DNA of 64,000 nucleotides from assembly GCA_003996215.1 (NCBI GenBank), contig QJPP01000001.1:744001-808000 (forward strand), read 5' to 3'. The notes under the pieces were generated by a model. It was not told the DNA's origin. It was given only the letters and a program-made list of their open reading frames with translations, and did no database searches. The stretch comes from Jaltomata sinuosa. Its lineage: Eukaryota; Streptophyta; Magnoliopsida; Solanales; Solanaceae. A program made the position numbers and the translations under genes. Below are positions 12,453 through 25,384 of this stretch, in pieces; position 1 is the stretch's first letter, and each line of letters opens with the position of its first letter.

Positions 12453-12869
12453 ACATGAGTACGGTTTGGGCTATAACTTACACCATCCAATCTCCCTTTA
12501 ATGGTACACCTATATTTTAAAAATCCTAGACTCGCCTTTAGACTGATGAAACATGCATATAGCTAGCAGAGAGTAGGAATTCATTAATTAGTTGAATTCT
12601 ACCTTGTATTTGGAGGTGCAATATTTGATGGAGTAAACATGTTTGTTTCTTATCATTTGGTAGTTTCTTTCTTTTAATATTTTCATTTTTCCTAACACAT
12701 ATTATTGATCATATATTTGCATTTGATATTTTATTTCCAAAATTGTTAATTGCATATTAGTGGACCCCACAAGAGAAAAACAGACCTTAGCTGACGCTCT
12801 AAGCCTATCACAATAACAAACTTATCTTGACTGTGCACCGCATCAGTAAGCAATAGTAAAATAAAATTA

Positions 12870-12909
12870 TTGGAGTTTAAATTCTATATATACAGAATTT
12901 AAACTCCAA
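12870..12909. repeat. Perfect 16-bp inverted repeat (hairpin)
   Basis: Arms TTGGAGTTTAAATTCT (12870-12885) and AGAATTTAAACTCCAA (12894-12909) are exact reverse complements around an 8-base loop. No gene lies nearby. Confidence 0.85.
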
Positions 12910-13159
12910 AAATTTATTATTCATTGATAAACTTTTATAATAAATATTCAATAACAAGATAAATACTTTTGTCTTATTTTCCATCCGATATATTAGAGCC
13001 CCGATTAATTTAAATTTATGTTGTGTAGGACTCCTTTAAGAAGATAGTGCTCCTGATAATTTTTTTTTTCGATCTTTAAAATTCAAACTCAAGACTTCTG
13101 ATTATATCTATTTCATTTGCAATCCTGACCGGATAAACATGACAAAGATGATAAGTAAT

Positions 13160-13402
13160 ATTCCCTTCGTTTTAATTTATTTGATCTCCTTTCCTTTTTA
13201 ATTCATTTCAAAAGTGACAATTTTTAATTTTTTTTTTTACAACTCTTTGATTCTAACTTTTCCAACATGTTTAATAACATAAAATTAAAAGATATTTTGA
13301 GAAATTTGATATATCTTGATCATATAATTTTAAAATATTCTTTATTTTTTTTAAATTTGGTATCGAATCAAAATAGTGAAAATAAATTGAACCTAGGGAA
13401 TA
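13160..13402. mobile_element. Stowaway-like MITE upstream of PEX11
   Basis: The left end TTCCCTTCGTTTTAATTTAT is mirrored by AATAAATTGAACCTAGGGAA on the right, with TA next to both ends. It lies about 150-400 bp upstream of the inferred PEX11 leader exon. Confidence 0.6.
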
Positions 13403-13559
13403 TGTTGTAATAAATTAAAGTAAATACTAGTAAATGTAACCTTAATAGGAAAATTTAGGAGGACCAAGCAAGGCAGGCCTTATCAACAAGATTGAACGAA
13501 CAGCTCCCGTTTTTCTTAGTATTTTAATTTTGTTAGGTGTTGTAAATTTCAAGGCAAAA

Positions 13560-15482
13560 GGCTGTGGCACAAATCCCCGTAAGCTAACTCTCGCTTCCTC
13601 TCTCTATATAACTTTCAATAGCAGATCTCTTTTCTTTTTTTCTTTCAATTCACGAACCCTATCTCTTGCTTTCCACTGTTCCCTTCATCAGGTATCAAAA
13701 TTTATGCTTTTGATTCCTATGCTCTTTTTCTTGATTTTGTTTGGTCCCAATTTGTATTGATGAAACTAACATGTGTCTTTTATTGGTGAATATTCTGTTA
13801 TATTATATTGAATCTTTAATTCATGTGTTTCAGTTTATTAGTTTTTCTGATTCTGTTGAATCCTTATTTCTTGGGTTTTTAGTTTAATATTCTTTCTGAT
13901 ACTAATGAATCTATAATTACTGGATTGTACTTCATTTCTACAAAAAAGATTGAATTTTTAATTAATTATTTGCTCCATTTGTTGTATTAACTTTCTGTGA
14001 TTCGTTTCAAATGTATACAAATATCTTGATGTTTATTAGTCCCTGAGACAGAGATGTCTGCCTTTATTTTATACTGTCTAATGCTTTTGTTTCAACTCTT
14101 TGTTTGTTGGTTGGAAGTCGACGATGGTTGAGTCTAGGATTTTCCCTTTAGCTGAACTAGGAGTGACATTGAATGTATGATAAAACGTCTGAGCTGGTGA
14201 TAATTTCTAAGTACCAAGATTTAGAAGGAGGTTGGGTTGTATTTCTGAATTAATTCAACATGTCTAACGGTTCCTCTCTTTGTTTTTCTTGTTTGATCTT
14301 GTGAAGTTTGCTCTTCTGCCATCCTGTCTGGTTTTTTGTGTATCCTGAGTTAATCTATTAGTATTAGTAATGATTCAAGATGTGGAAATAGGAACTTGGA
14401 GGCATATCACTTTAGGGTACTTGGATGAAGAGTATGCGGTTGATGGCTTTTGCCAAACCAGCAAACTTTTGTGATACTGAGACAAAATACTGGGGTCGTG
14501 AGAGAGGGATTATCACCAAGATATATTTAAAATAGCCCGTAAAAGCTTGGATTAGAGCCCATTGAAACCTGATAGTTGTTAAATAGGAACAGAAAATATG
14601 AAACTTGATTGTTATAATCAACTGCAATGCACGGGAGTTGATAAAAAAGAGCCCTCAATAACTACCCCCTAATCTGAATCGACATTGTTTCAGCATTCCT
14701 TTGTGGCTTAAAATAATATTTCTGTGATGAAGAAAAGGGCTATCTCGAAGGGCCAGGAGACAAAGAATAAGCCCTCTCCCGTTTCTGCTAAGCTTTCCAC
14801 CTCCAGGGAAAGGAAAGGTGGACGTACTGAACTACTTATTCCCTAAGTATTGAAAACCTGGTTTAGGCACTAAAATTATGATTGAAATGCATGAGGAAAT
14901 TCTAAACTCGAGGATATGCAAAACAAAAAGACACTGTATATGGTATTCATTCCAGATAGTTTAGTGGAAGAACCTTAGTTCGCTTAGCTCATAGAATGTG
15001 CTTCTTCCTCTCTTAAGTTTTACCATATGAATATTATGAAGAAATTGAGATGTGTATCCTTTATCATCATCATCATTGATATTACTTCTTAATCAGAGTC
15101 ATTTGACATCTTTGTTTCGAACTCTTACGAGACTCTTATTAGTTTCTCCTGTATTTAAGATGTCAAGTCGGTTTCTCGAGTAGTAACTTCTCTCCAAAGA
15201 ACTGGTGATTTTCTCCCATCTATTCCTTTTTGTTATGGGAACTTACAAGCAATGGACATAGACTTGCTCAGAGTAATCTAGACACCAGAATTATAGGCAC
15301 ATTCTAGGGACTTACTGTAGTTTGTTACGTTTCTTTGCAACAAATATAAAATGGTTGTCTATTAGAAAGTAATTAGTTTGCTTCTGAGAAATGGCCAAAG
15401 CATATCAAAGTCTGTATCTTGTCTTCCTATCACATATCTCGTTTCCTTGGTATATTAACCTTGTGCAATTCTTATTTTGCAG
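13560..15482 (+). other. PEX11 5'UTR exon and leader intron
   Basis: A TATA-like string (CTCTCTATATAAC, about 13598-13610) is followed by a pyrimidine-rich leader ending ATCAG|GTATCAAA at 13690-13692, a good 5' splice site. The 3' splice site is TTTTGCAG at 15475-15482, 15 bases before the ATG. Leader introns are common in plant housekeeping genes. The exact transcription start is not known. A GC-richer island at about 14728-14820 lies in the intron. Confidence 0.6.
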
Positions 15483-15497
15483 TATTGGTAGAGTAAA

Positions 15498-16958
15498 ATG
15501 AGTGCCTTGGATGCAGCCAGAGCAGAGCTTGCCCTTGCAGTCTTGTACTTAAACAAAGCAGAGGCAAGGGACAAGATATGCAGGGCAATACAGTATGGTT
15601 CAAAATTCCTGAGTAATGGAGAGCCTGGCACTGCTCAAAATGTTGACAAATCAACTAGCTTAGCAAGGAAAGTATTCCGTCTTTTCAAGGTTAGGTTACA
15701 ACGCGTTTTTGCATATTCATATTAAGGGCATTTCTTTATTCAAACAGTGGTACCAATTATAATAGCATTTATTTTCACCATTATCTATTATGTTTCTGAG
15801 TCTTGTGTCCTTTACTGCTACAGTTTATCAATGATCTGCATGGGCTTATTAGTCCACCTGCCCCAGGAACCCCACTTCCGCTCATCTTGCTGGGAAAGGT
15901 AAAAACCGATTCTCTCTTCTTATGATCTCTTTCTTGTTCTTATGTTACCTGTCTAACAGTGCTGGTGATTTCAGTCAAAAAATGCATTGCTATCAACTTT
16001 CTTGTTTCTGGATCAATTTGTGTGGCTTGGAAGGACAGGCATTTACAAGGTATTAAATCTTTTGTTTTATGTAGTCGTTCCATTTCTCTAGAGATGAGAC
16101 AATGAAGGGGAAATATCCTAAGATTCTTGTTTTGTTTTACACAGAACAAAGAACGCACGGAGTTAATTGGGAGGATCTCTCTCTTTTGTTGGATGGGTTC
16201 CTCGATCTGTACTACCTTAGTGGAGGTTACTTCTCACCTTACTATTCTGCATGTGAAATTAGTGCTTGATTGTTGCTCCTAGACCCTAGTGTTTGCTTTT
16301 ATGCCAATAGATTGTCTCACATTTTGTTATACCCCAGACTGGGGAGCTCGGGAGACTTTCAACATCAATGAAAAAGCTGGAGAAAGAACTCAAGAATAGC
16401 GACAAATACAAGGTTTGCCAATTCCAATCATGCATTATGGTTATTTGCTAGCACGGTGGAATTTCCTTTGAAGATTATTCTACATTTGTAATATTTGGTG
16501 GATTTTGCATTGTAGAATGAGCAATACCGAACTAAGCTTCAGAAGTCAAATGAGAGGTCTCTAGCCCTGATTAAAGCAGGCATTGATATAGTAGTTGCTG
16601 TTGGATTGCTCCAATTGGCACCTAAGAAAGTCACTCCTCGCGTAACAGGAGCCTTTGGATTTGTTAGCTCCTTGATATCATGTTATCAGGTACATATCAC
16701 TTATGTATTCATCTTCTCCTGGTCTACTTAAGCTATATCTGATACTATAAACTACAGTGGAAATGATTTACAATTAAAGAAGAAAAGTTGTAAAGCATGA
16801 TGAAATAAGGAGAAATTTTTTATGCCTTATTAATCTAACTTCAAGAAAGTTTTTCAAAAGGAACAAAAGCTTATCAAAAGTTACGTGTCAGTGTATTGAG
16901 ATGCCTTATTTTCCTTGTGCAGTTGCTCCCAGCACCGCCAAAGGCCAAGACATCGTGA
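15498..16958 (+). CDS. PEX11: Peroxisomal membrane protein 11 (PEX11C/D/E type)
   Basis: Seven coding exons, all phase 0: 15498-15689, 15824-15898, 15975-16049, 16145-16225, 16338-16412, 16516-16689 and 16923-16958. Joined they give 235 aa, the usual length of the plant PEX11C/D/E class. Hallmarks are AEARDKICRAIQYGSKFLS near residue 20, the repeated central segments GTPLPLILLGK and ISLFCWMGSSICTTLVE, and the C-terminal APKKVTPRVTGAFGFVSSL. PEX11 sits in the peroxisome membrane and drives elongation and division through its N-terminal amphipathic helix. The protein ends KAKTS, which fits a dilysine (KxKxx) pattern. No broken residue or odd intron is seen, so the gene is presumably active. Which of C, D or E it equals cannot be decided here. 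Confidence 0.95.
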
Positions 16959-17860
16959 AAGGCTCTGATGCGGTTGATGAATTCCCAAAGATCACTAGAA
17001 TAATTATTTATGATATGCATACTGCTTATGAGATTTCAGCAATTTGTCTACATGTTACAGTATTTTACCTTTGTTTACTGCATCTTTCATTTTGGTATAG
17101 AACTTTAATAATGACATGTTGTGTCTTAGATTTACTACAGTTGAATGGTATGGCATTTCAAAGCCAGATATTGTACTGCAATAAGATTTTTAGATCATAG
17201 TCAACAGTAAATCCAAGTGTCTTTAGTGGTAAGGACTGGGATCGAGGATCTCTCAGATAGTGGACTAGATTTGTATTTAGACAGAAGATACAAGAGGCTG
17301 AATGCCACTTCCCCTTTCAAGAGTAAATAAAGTTGACATGATTTGTATTAAAAATAAGAAAAATATTCTCCTGAGAAAAGTGTTTCGACTCCATTGATCT
17401 AGTAGAAGCTACAAGAGTGGTAGCAATATTTTTCTAAAAAAGAAAGTTAAAGCGCACAAAGTTTTGAAATGGTGCTTAAATCAGCTCGTGCTTTTGAGGT
17501 CAGCTCATGGTGGGACAAGGCAAAATGTAATTGCATGTAACTGTCTTGTTCGTTGCCTCGATGCATTCCCTTCTCTTCCCAGTTTCATCTCGTATAGAAA
17601 GAGGTCCTCATCTGACCTGCAGGTCAAGCGAGGAGTTGAGCCTGAACGAGAAACCGAAGTTACTTTGGAAACCATACTTCCTACGATTAACATGTCCCCA
17701 ATCTAGCAAGAATCCCAAACAAACCTAAGCTGCTATACTGAATCCCCATATGGAAACCTGCATTGAAATTTAATAGTAGTAGATATTTTACTCCAGCGCT
17801 GATGAATTTTCAATGAGAAACAAATTATTTCTTGAGACATTCATCATCTTTACTTTCCCA
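16959..17860. other. PEX11 3' region and intergenic DNA
   Basis: PEX11 3'UTR should end in the first few hundred bases. A GC-richer stretch at about 17465-17710 has overlapping short ORFs on both strands that resemble nothing I know. No gene is called. Confidence 0.5.
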
Positions 17861-17872
17861 AAATTATTCTCA

Positions 17873-17905
17873 ATACAACAACAATAACAACATATACCCA
17901 GTGTC
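17873..17905 (-). mobile_element. Short TS SINE tail fragment
   Basis: CAACAACAATAACAACATAT followed by ACCCAGTGT is the reverse complement of a TS SINE 3' end (ACTGGGTATATGTTG and TTG repeats). Only about 30 bases remain. Confidence 0.4.
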
Positions 17906-18131
17906 AACCTGGAGAAACTTCCTCTTAGTATCCAACAATTTCTAAAAAACCTAAAACTATTTCAAATGAGCAATAGGAGAACGTTCTCTCTCATACCAAA
18001 CACACCAACTTTCTTTTGGCAGGTAATTCTTTTACTAAATACTTCAATAGACCTGCATGTCCAAGCACTACTTTTTTGAATGTACATTTGATTCTTGGAT
18101 GAATTCCATTAGACAAGCTTTGCAACATGGA

Positions 18132-21100
18132 TTAGAATTCGTCGTACTCGAGCACCACGTCTCCAGATGGCTCGATGATATGTGCGCTAAAGCCATAAAG
18201 CGGCTGTCCTCTAGCTTTCACATGGCAAATGCTGCACATATGAATAAACTGCATTCAGATCATACCGGAAAGGAGCAAGCACTATCCATCTCTCCTTATG
18301 GAGTATTCACATGTGCTTTTCAATAATAATAATAATAACAACAATAACACCTATCAAGGAAATTAATTAAAAAAAAGAATTCATTCGCCCAGACAGTTCT
18401 TTAATGAACCCAAATCTGACATTATATTTTCAATGAAAACAAGTTCCCTCTGTTTCCCTCCTTCTGTTTCCTTTTTCTGTTTTTTTTTTAAATCTTGAAT
18501 GCTAGCAGGATAGGATGATTATCCTTTTTCTTGATGAAGACCGAATTTTCGCTTTCTGTTAATCTTAAGATTTTAGTACCCTGGAGTGATCGATGACCAG
18601 ATTCCTACTAAGATGCATTCATGTTTCCTAATTGGGAAGTTTTCTAAATTCAGTAATTTGGGTTGCAAATAAACTGGGAAGGTAGTAAATATTGATAGGC
18701 ACTATGGAAAACAAAAAGTTCATTCACATTCCCCCACAATGCCATTCAGAAGAAAAAAAAAAAAGGGCAGCCCGGTGCACTAAAGCTCCCGCTATGCGCG
18801 GGGTCCAGGGAAGGGCCGGACCACAATGCCATTCAGAAGAATGGTGGGAAATAGAAGAAATGCATAGTATAACCAAAAAAGACAAGTCTTTTGTCTAAAA
18901 GAAAGAAGTTGGCGAGTGATAAACATGGACTTAGATTAGGAACAGACTGGAAAAAGGGAATATTTCAAATGTAGATCGATATTTTGTTAGTACAATTGGC
19001 AATTGAATATCCAATGAAGTTACATTGTTCTCTAGTTCTTTCAAAATTGTCCTAATTTACAAATTTAGGCCTCATTTCTCGAGTAAGAAATGTATTTTTT
19101 GAAGAGAAAATATGGGATTTAATTTCTCAGACAGATGAAGTAGTTATTTGAGGTATCTCAAGGCTTATCAGTTGTACATAAACAAGACAGCTACGAAATC
19201 TTTTCCTGATGGACAGACCAATAAATATGGAACAGAACTTTCAATTAAGACAGGGAAGTGTTGAACACTAACCATATGTAAAACAAGTTGTCAATCTCAC
19301 ATCTCTGAGCTCTGCCCAACAGTTCAATCTGCAGATATCCACCAATGCAAAGCGCTGGTTCTGGTAACTTGAACTGCTGCAAGCAGGGTTCCTGGCCATC
19401 AAAGTTTGATGTGTTAATTTTCCCATGCAAATTACTCTATGACACTCCTTTGAAAGACCTGTAGATGATGTTTAACCTAGTTTACTTTTTACTTAGGACA
19501 AGACTTAGAAGCCTTGGCCAGAATGAACTCTTCCACCTACTTCTTTTATTGTTGGAACTATTCCACCTACTTTGCGCCTTGACCAGACTAAACTTATTCG
19601 TGCCTCCACCAGTGGGAGACACTCCACCAGTAAAACGACAATTTAGCCAGTAAGATAACCTGTGTTAGGAAAAGTAAAGTTAATAACTGCACCTGTCTCA
19701 TATGGAATTCTTCCGAGGTATACGTCCATATAAACTGGTCATCAGCAGGCTGTAGCTGGGGAAACTGCAAGAGATCACTCTTATCTCTTGAGGATTTGAG
19801 GTGTCCTAATCGAAATCGAACAGATTTTGCAGAGTATATGGGCCTGCGTCGATGGAAATAAGCTGATTTGGAAACATATTAGTAAAAGAGCGCCGAAAAC
19901 TTTGGAAGTCTGATAATGAGACGTCAAGAGGGCATCTAGTGCCCCAAGTAAGAGAATGAACAATCACCTTCAAAAGGTTGTATGTTAATTTCAGTGATAC
20001 AACAAAGATCAGCTTTCAATTTGTAAATTAGCGTCTCAGGAGCATTGGGATCACTGTGCCCTATACTTGACCAGTATGTACGCATATATCGAAATCTGTC
20101 TGGTGGAGATGGAGCCAGAGTATTCACAATACCTCCAACTGGATAACGGTCCGTACTTGAGGCCCTGACTGCATTACCCATGCAATCACTTGGGTATGAG
20201 TTTGATCTTTCAATAGCTTGAAGTAGAGAAACATAAACATAATGGTCTCTTTTTAGAGTCTCCCAACTGGAATTGCTAGACTCATTTTTTCTTTCTGCTA
20301 CTCGCAAATCTGGTTCTGTTATACGTGCAAGACTAGAAAGTTGTGGAAACTTTCTCAGACACAGTTGCTTGGAAATTCCATTGTTAAATACTGCAAACAA
20401 ATAAGTAGACCTTCAACTCAGTCGTTCTCCCAAATGATAATAAGCCTTCAATGACCTTCAAGTAGCAAAAAATGACATCCCTAAATTTCTTGAATAAATG
20501 CTCAATATAGCATCAAGTTTCCGTATGAAAGATATTCTAAAAATTGATGCCATATCAAAAAGACAGAGGAAGTGATGAAATTGGAACGACGACAGTCCAA
20601 GATACAGTCACTAAGTTCCCAACTTCAACATAAACTAGTTACACCACACACCAGCCACAGAAGGAAAATATGATATGTAGTATAGTGTCTCCAATTAGTA
20701 ATTTATCAAAAAAGTTTTTTTAAAAAATACTACCAATTAATTAATTACTGGATACAAACTCAAAGGCAAATTTACAACATGCAACTGGACAAGCTACACT
20801 AAACTAGATAGATCAGGTGACATTTGAGGACAAACAAAAAGACCAAGTGTGCTATCACACAACTAGATCATACTTCTAGAGAGAATCATCAATCTAGCAA
20901 TCAAAAAATAATGGTGTTTGTTTTCAAAGTGAAATCAATTGTTTTTGTTTCTGAAGCAAACATATCAATGTTTCTAGATAACTGGAAACCGGGATATGAA
21001 TATTTTGAGATGGAAACAATGGGGCCTCAGGTGGGGGTACCCTTTCAGCTTTTGCAGAATTGCATTGTTCACAAAAGATTCTTTTCTTTTTTTCTTTCCA

Positions 21101-22330
21101 ATCTTTTTCCTTCAACCAAAAAAAGAATCATATAAAAAAACATGTTCCATCGGTTTTAAATTTCACTATATGAAAGTTTGAAAATGTTTTAGACCTCTAG
21201 AGATAGTTCTACGCTTTTCGCGCAAAAGCACTCCTCGTAAAGCAACCCCAAAACCAATTCTCCTAGAACCAAATCCAACACTCACTTATGTCTTCCTAAA
21301 AAAAGAACCCCAAAAAGAAAAGAAAAAGACAAAGCAGACTGTTTTTTTTTATCTGAAAGCGCAGTTGATACTAAAACCGCGAAAAGGATTCAAGTACAAG
21401 GACTAATTAATTTGGTGTTCATGAAATATCTATCTCAATTCTTTCCTAACTTAGCCACTTAGGCATCAAGTCATTAAGAATCAAGACTTGTGAAAAAAAG
21501 AAAATAAAGATCAATACGAAGTTTCTAAAATATAAAAGAGAAATAGGGACACAAGAAACTGAGGTATATTAGAAGTCTTCATAGCCAAGGTTGGAAACTT
21601 ATTGCAGTATTTTAACTTACATAACATTTTACAACTGTACTTGACATCATAATTGTAGATATCAGGATGAACAAAAAGGACCAGGTAATTTGGTCAAGGT
21701 CTAACCTTACAATTTGAACCTCAAGAGATTCTCATATACAGTGTTCTTTGTCACATGTGTTAATTAATTTGCACCTGGTATTTCAAGAACAAATCAAAGA
21801 AATTTGCCTTAAGATGATTCTCCTTCCTCTTTTTGAGGCTCCACTTATTTGTACTCATTTGAGGCATATTCAAATTGCAGATTTAGCGTCAATGCTCATA
21901 GTAGTTGTTATCAATGCAGAAAGGCTCTTTACTTAAGTATCTATAATTATGAACGAATATAAGATAGGCAACTATGAGATCTTAGGCACATTAACTATAG
22001 CAAGCATAGAAAAAAGACTAGAAGAGAATGGAAATAGGAAAATGCAATCTATGACTTATCATTAGTGAAACATAACATCGTTAAGAGTGTAGTATTATGA
22101 TGAGATGAAAAAAGAACAGGTTTTCAGTCTCACTGCCTAAATAAGAGTACAAAACAAGGCAATAACTGCTTTAAAGAAAAAACTGAAGGCTTGAATGACT
22201 CACCAAATTGGCGCCAAAGGCGTGAAACAGAGGCAGCACGGACCACATCAGCTGGATCATTCAAACGCATCAGAATGTTCAGAGACATGTCAGTTTTAAG
22301 CCATTGCACAAAATCAACATGTGTCTCCAT
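18132..22330 (-). CDS. F-box protein At4g00755-like, copy A (short tail)
   Basis: Five exons: 22330-22204, 20390-19968, 19862-19693, 19391-19273 and 18231-18132. All junctions keep frame and the joined CDS is 939 bp, 312 aa. The F-box is at residues about 8-42 (LNILMRLNDPADVVRAASVS, then RLWRQF) and should bind SKP1 in an SCF ubiquitin ligase. The rest matches the At4g00755 type: GISKQLCLRKFPQL, YWSSIGHSDPNAPETLIYKL, RPIYSAKSVRFRLGH, and KLPEPALCIGGYLQIELLGR. The substrate is unknown. The last exon ends at a TAA after LEYDEF, so the tail of about 65 residues seen in copy E is missing. Copy C stops at the same place. The start codon is the only ATG ahead of the F-box. A 5'UTR exon lies at about 22843-22905. 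Confidence 0.85.
18755..18820 (-). mobile_element. 5'-truncated Au-type SINE in intron 4 of copy A
   Basis: A poly(A) run is followed by GGGCAGCCCGGTGCACTAAA and GCTCCCGCTATGCGCGGGG, the reverse complement of an Au/SolS SINE 3' end. Direct repeats beginning CCACAATGCCATTCAGAAGA flank it (18734-18754 and 18821-18841). Copy B has the single uninterrupted site near 29393-29412. Confidence 0.85.
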
Positions 22331-22842
22331 ACCAGAACAAATTTACTCAAAGTTCCAAACCCTGAATCATCCCAAAACATTCATGCAATCAGCAAAACTA
22401 TTTAGTTTGAAAAAGATAAAGAGGGAAGCAAGTAAAATAGATAGAAATAAAGCCAGTATATGTTTGTGCTTGGGGGTACTGAAAGGCTCACGAGAATGAC
22501 TTCTCTTAAGCTGCTTTCATGGAATGAAACTCCCGCATCAATTCGAAACACACATAAAAATTCTCACCCTTCATAACATTAACCAATTTTTCGATTCAAA
22601 AACACCAAGAAGAAAAATCTGAAAACCCATCTAACCAATGAAATGAGAAAGCAAAAATGAGGCAAGAAAAATAAGCATAGGGAAGATACAAACAGTTTGG
22701 TTCTTTAAGAAAAGGAACGAAAATTAGCACGCAACCAAGAATAAACTAGACATCTGAAGTTCACCCAAAAATTTCAACAAAAAAATGAAGGCGAATTAAA
22801 CAAAAAGACCATCAGAGAATAGAAAAGGAAGGGACTTTGTAC

Positions 22843-22905
22843 CTTTTGGATTGAAGAAACAGAACAAATCCTAGAGAATGGAAGAATATGCATACAGGGA
22901 TAGAG
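22843..22905 (-). promoter_or_regulatory. 5'UTR exon of copy A
   Basis: On the minus strand the conserved string TTCAATCCAAAAG|GTACAAAG gives a 5' splice donor at 22842-22841, upstream of the ATG exon. The same donor occurs at copies C (about 44829), D (about 49261) and E (55232), so it is a shared leader exon. The transcription start is inferred only. Confidence 0.5.
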
Positions 22906-23394
22906 AAATGGCCACTGTTTCCACCCTATTCTAGAAGTGGGTTTGACATCACAATGGCTGCAATTACCGTGTAAACTTTGGAAGCCTCAAAACTTTAACC
23001 ATGGATAAACTAATTTCTGAGTTATTCTGTAAGCACTGAAGAATCACTGTAGAGGTGTCACTTTGCAACTGCGGGATTACAGTATATCATTAACTAATAA
23101 TAGTGAGGATGAGGTTTTATCGTACATGCTACTTGTAGATAGATACTTTGTTACATGACAAAACTAACAGGAGAGTTGATCAAAAATTAAACTACAGGGA
23201 AGCACTAATGAGATTAACAGTTTTAGAATAAATGTGTTATAAGTTTAGACTCCATAAAAAGAATGAAGTGAAATTAGACGTGATTATGGTGTTGGGTCTT
23301 CTAAGAGAATGACATGATTGAGGGAGACATAACTCATAGAACTGAAATATGATATTATGAGTGAATAAGTTGATATAATAAAGCTAACAAACTG

Positions 23395-24552
23395 GCACTT
23401 TGGAGGAGGTTCATTACACAAAAATATGGGTTGCTAAACAACTGGACCACTGAGGAGGTGAATGGTACTTTTGGATGCACTGTGTGGAAAACAATTAGAA
23501 GGCTATGGTCTGATTTTGATGCCAAGGTGACTTATAGAGTGGGTAATGGAGGAAAAATAAGCTTTTGGAATGAGCTTTGGATAGAGGAAGGGACTCTAAA
23601 GGCCCTGTTCCCAGATCTTTACATCATCAGTCTACAACAAAATGCCACTGTTGGCCAGGTTTGGAGCCCTCAAGGCTGGGATTTAACTTTCAGAAGGGCC
23701 CTGAATGATTGGGAGGTGGACAGAGTAGCAGGCTTTCTACAGGTTCTTAATCAGTTTCCAGGCACTTCCTTGGAACCTGATAAACTTGTTTGGAAGCTTC
23801 ACAACAAAGGACTATTCACAGTGAAGTCATGCTATTGGGATAGGAACACAAATCACTCCCTGACAACTATGTGGCCTTGGAAACTAATATGGAAGGTTAA
23901 GATTACTTTGAAAGTATCATGCTTTGTATGGTTGGTGATTAGGAGAGCATGTCTAACCCATGAAGTGTTACAGAGAAGAGGTATACAGATCTGCTCAAGG
24001 TGTTATATGTGTGGACAAGAGGATGAAGTAAATAGCGACCTGTTCCTGCACTGCAAAACAGCTACAGATATGTGGAACATGTTCTTATGTACACTAAGGG
24101 TGGACTGGATAATGCCTAGGGTGATCTGTGGAACATGTTCTTATATATACTAAGGGTGGACTGGATAATGCCTAGGGCCACTTTTGAGGTGCTGACTCAC
24201 TGGCAAGGAGTAGGGAAGAGAGAATCAAAGGAAGACTGGTGGAAGAGTATACCAGCCAGCATCTGGTGGACGCTATGGAAGGAGAGGAATGAAAGATGCT
24301 ATGAAGGGAAAGCTAGCAACATTCAGAAGATCAAGATGAGATGTCTTAGCCTTCTATACTTTTGGTGTAAACAAGACATAGTAGGGGGGGCAGATAGCTT
24401 AGTGGAGTTCATAGGTCAACTGTAAAGCTGAGATAGTTTGTTTTTGTTTCCTGATGTTACCCTCCGGGGGTTTATAAATCCCACCTCATCAGTTTTTGAT
24501 GAGTTTTTTGTGTGAATACAAAAGTTACCTAATTCAAAAAAAAAACAAAAAA
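23395..24552 (+). mobile_element. LINE fragment 1 (RT C-terminus, zf-RVT)
   Basis: The coding part (about 23400-24420, + strand) resembles the C-terminal part of plant LINE ORF2: GNGGKISFWNELWIEEGTL, then the zf-RVT region with CSRCYMCGQEDEVNSDLFLHC-type Cys/His spacing. The reverse transcriptase core is absent, so it is 5'-truncated, with an A-rich 3' end. A direct repeat CTAACAAACTG flanks it at 23384-23394 and 24553-24563. A 56-bp tandem duplication at 24071-24182 shifts the frame. Copy B keeps the empty site near 31823. Confidence 0.85.
24071..24182 (+). repeat. 56-bp tandem duplication inside LINE 1
   Basis: TGTGGAACATGTTCTTAT recurs at 24071 and 24127 and the following bases repeat to CCTAGG. 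Because 56 is not a multiple of three, the duplication breaks the ORF in two. Confidence 0.9.
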
Positions 24553-25384
24553 ACTAACAAACTGAAATGCAAGCATACAGAAGGATTGTGAGACCTACAC
24601 AAGGTTGTATGAGAGCTAATGCTGAGCCACTTAAGACCCAACATATCCACAAGAAGAGTATCGTAAAAATATTGATATTAAGATAGAATTGCAGTCATGT
24701 AATGTTAGACAACTGTATAATTAATCACATCCGACAGAGAGTGCAAGTAGCACACATAATATCATATGCCATGTCGATGTAGGACATGGTCAAAAGTCAA
24801 AAGCATCTCAGGCAATCTCTACGAATCAATGAAGATTTAGCTAAGAATAGAACAAACTAAAAACGAAGGATTTATATAGGTGATATCACCTAGTTAGAAC
24901 TAAAATTCAGCTTTTCTTATTAACCTGAGGTCCAGTGATTCTCCAAAAGTTTCTGTAGTCTGGCTAGAGCTTTGTGACAAGTGTTAGGACAACACTTATA
25001 TTAAAGAACCTTATTTTAGAAATCCTCTAATTTGACTTAAACAGGCAACTATCTAGTATGGAAATAAATTGGACTCAAATAGAGCAGAATGGATATAAAG
25101 ATTCTTATAACTTATTTTATATAATTTGGGTTTGACACGTATTTGATTGATAGATGAGATGAAGGCCGTTTGTGGGCCAGACCTATAATCTGCAGATGTA
25201 TAATATCAATTAGGCCTGTCTAAAACAAGTGTGCTCAAAGTTCTGGGCTGCTAACAAGAAAGGGAAGAAGAAAATATTACCAAAATAAGCAATAAAAGTG
25301 ATTACTGATAGCTCCTCGTAGGTGAACAAATTTAAACAAGAGTTATTCTGGATTTGGAATTGAAAAAGTTTCTCTATTTTAAGA

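Noticed and set aside
19781..19963. Alternative exon 3 acceptor just before GCCCATATAC in copies A-C
   Set aside because: In copy E that place has no AG in frame, whereas the acceptor after TTTCCAAATCAG or TTCAATTCAG keeps frame in A, C and E and gives the family motif YFQPG-PIYSAKS.
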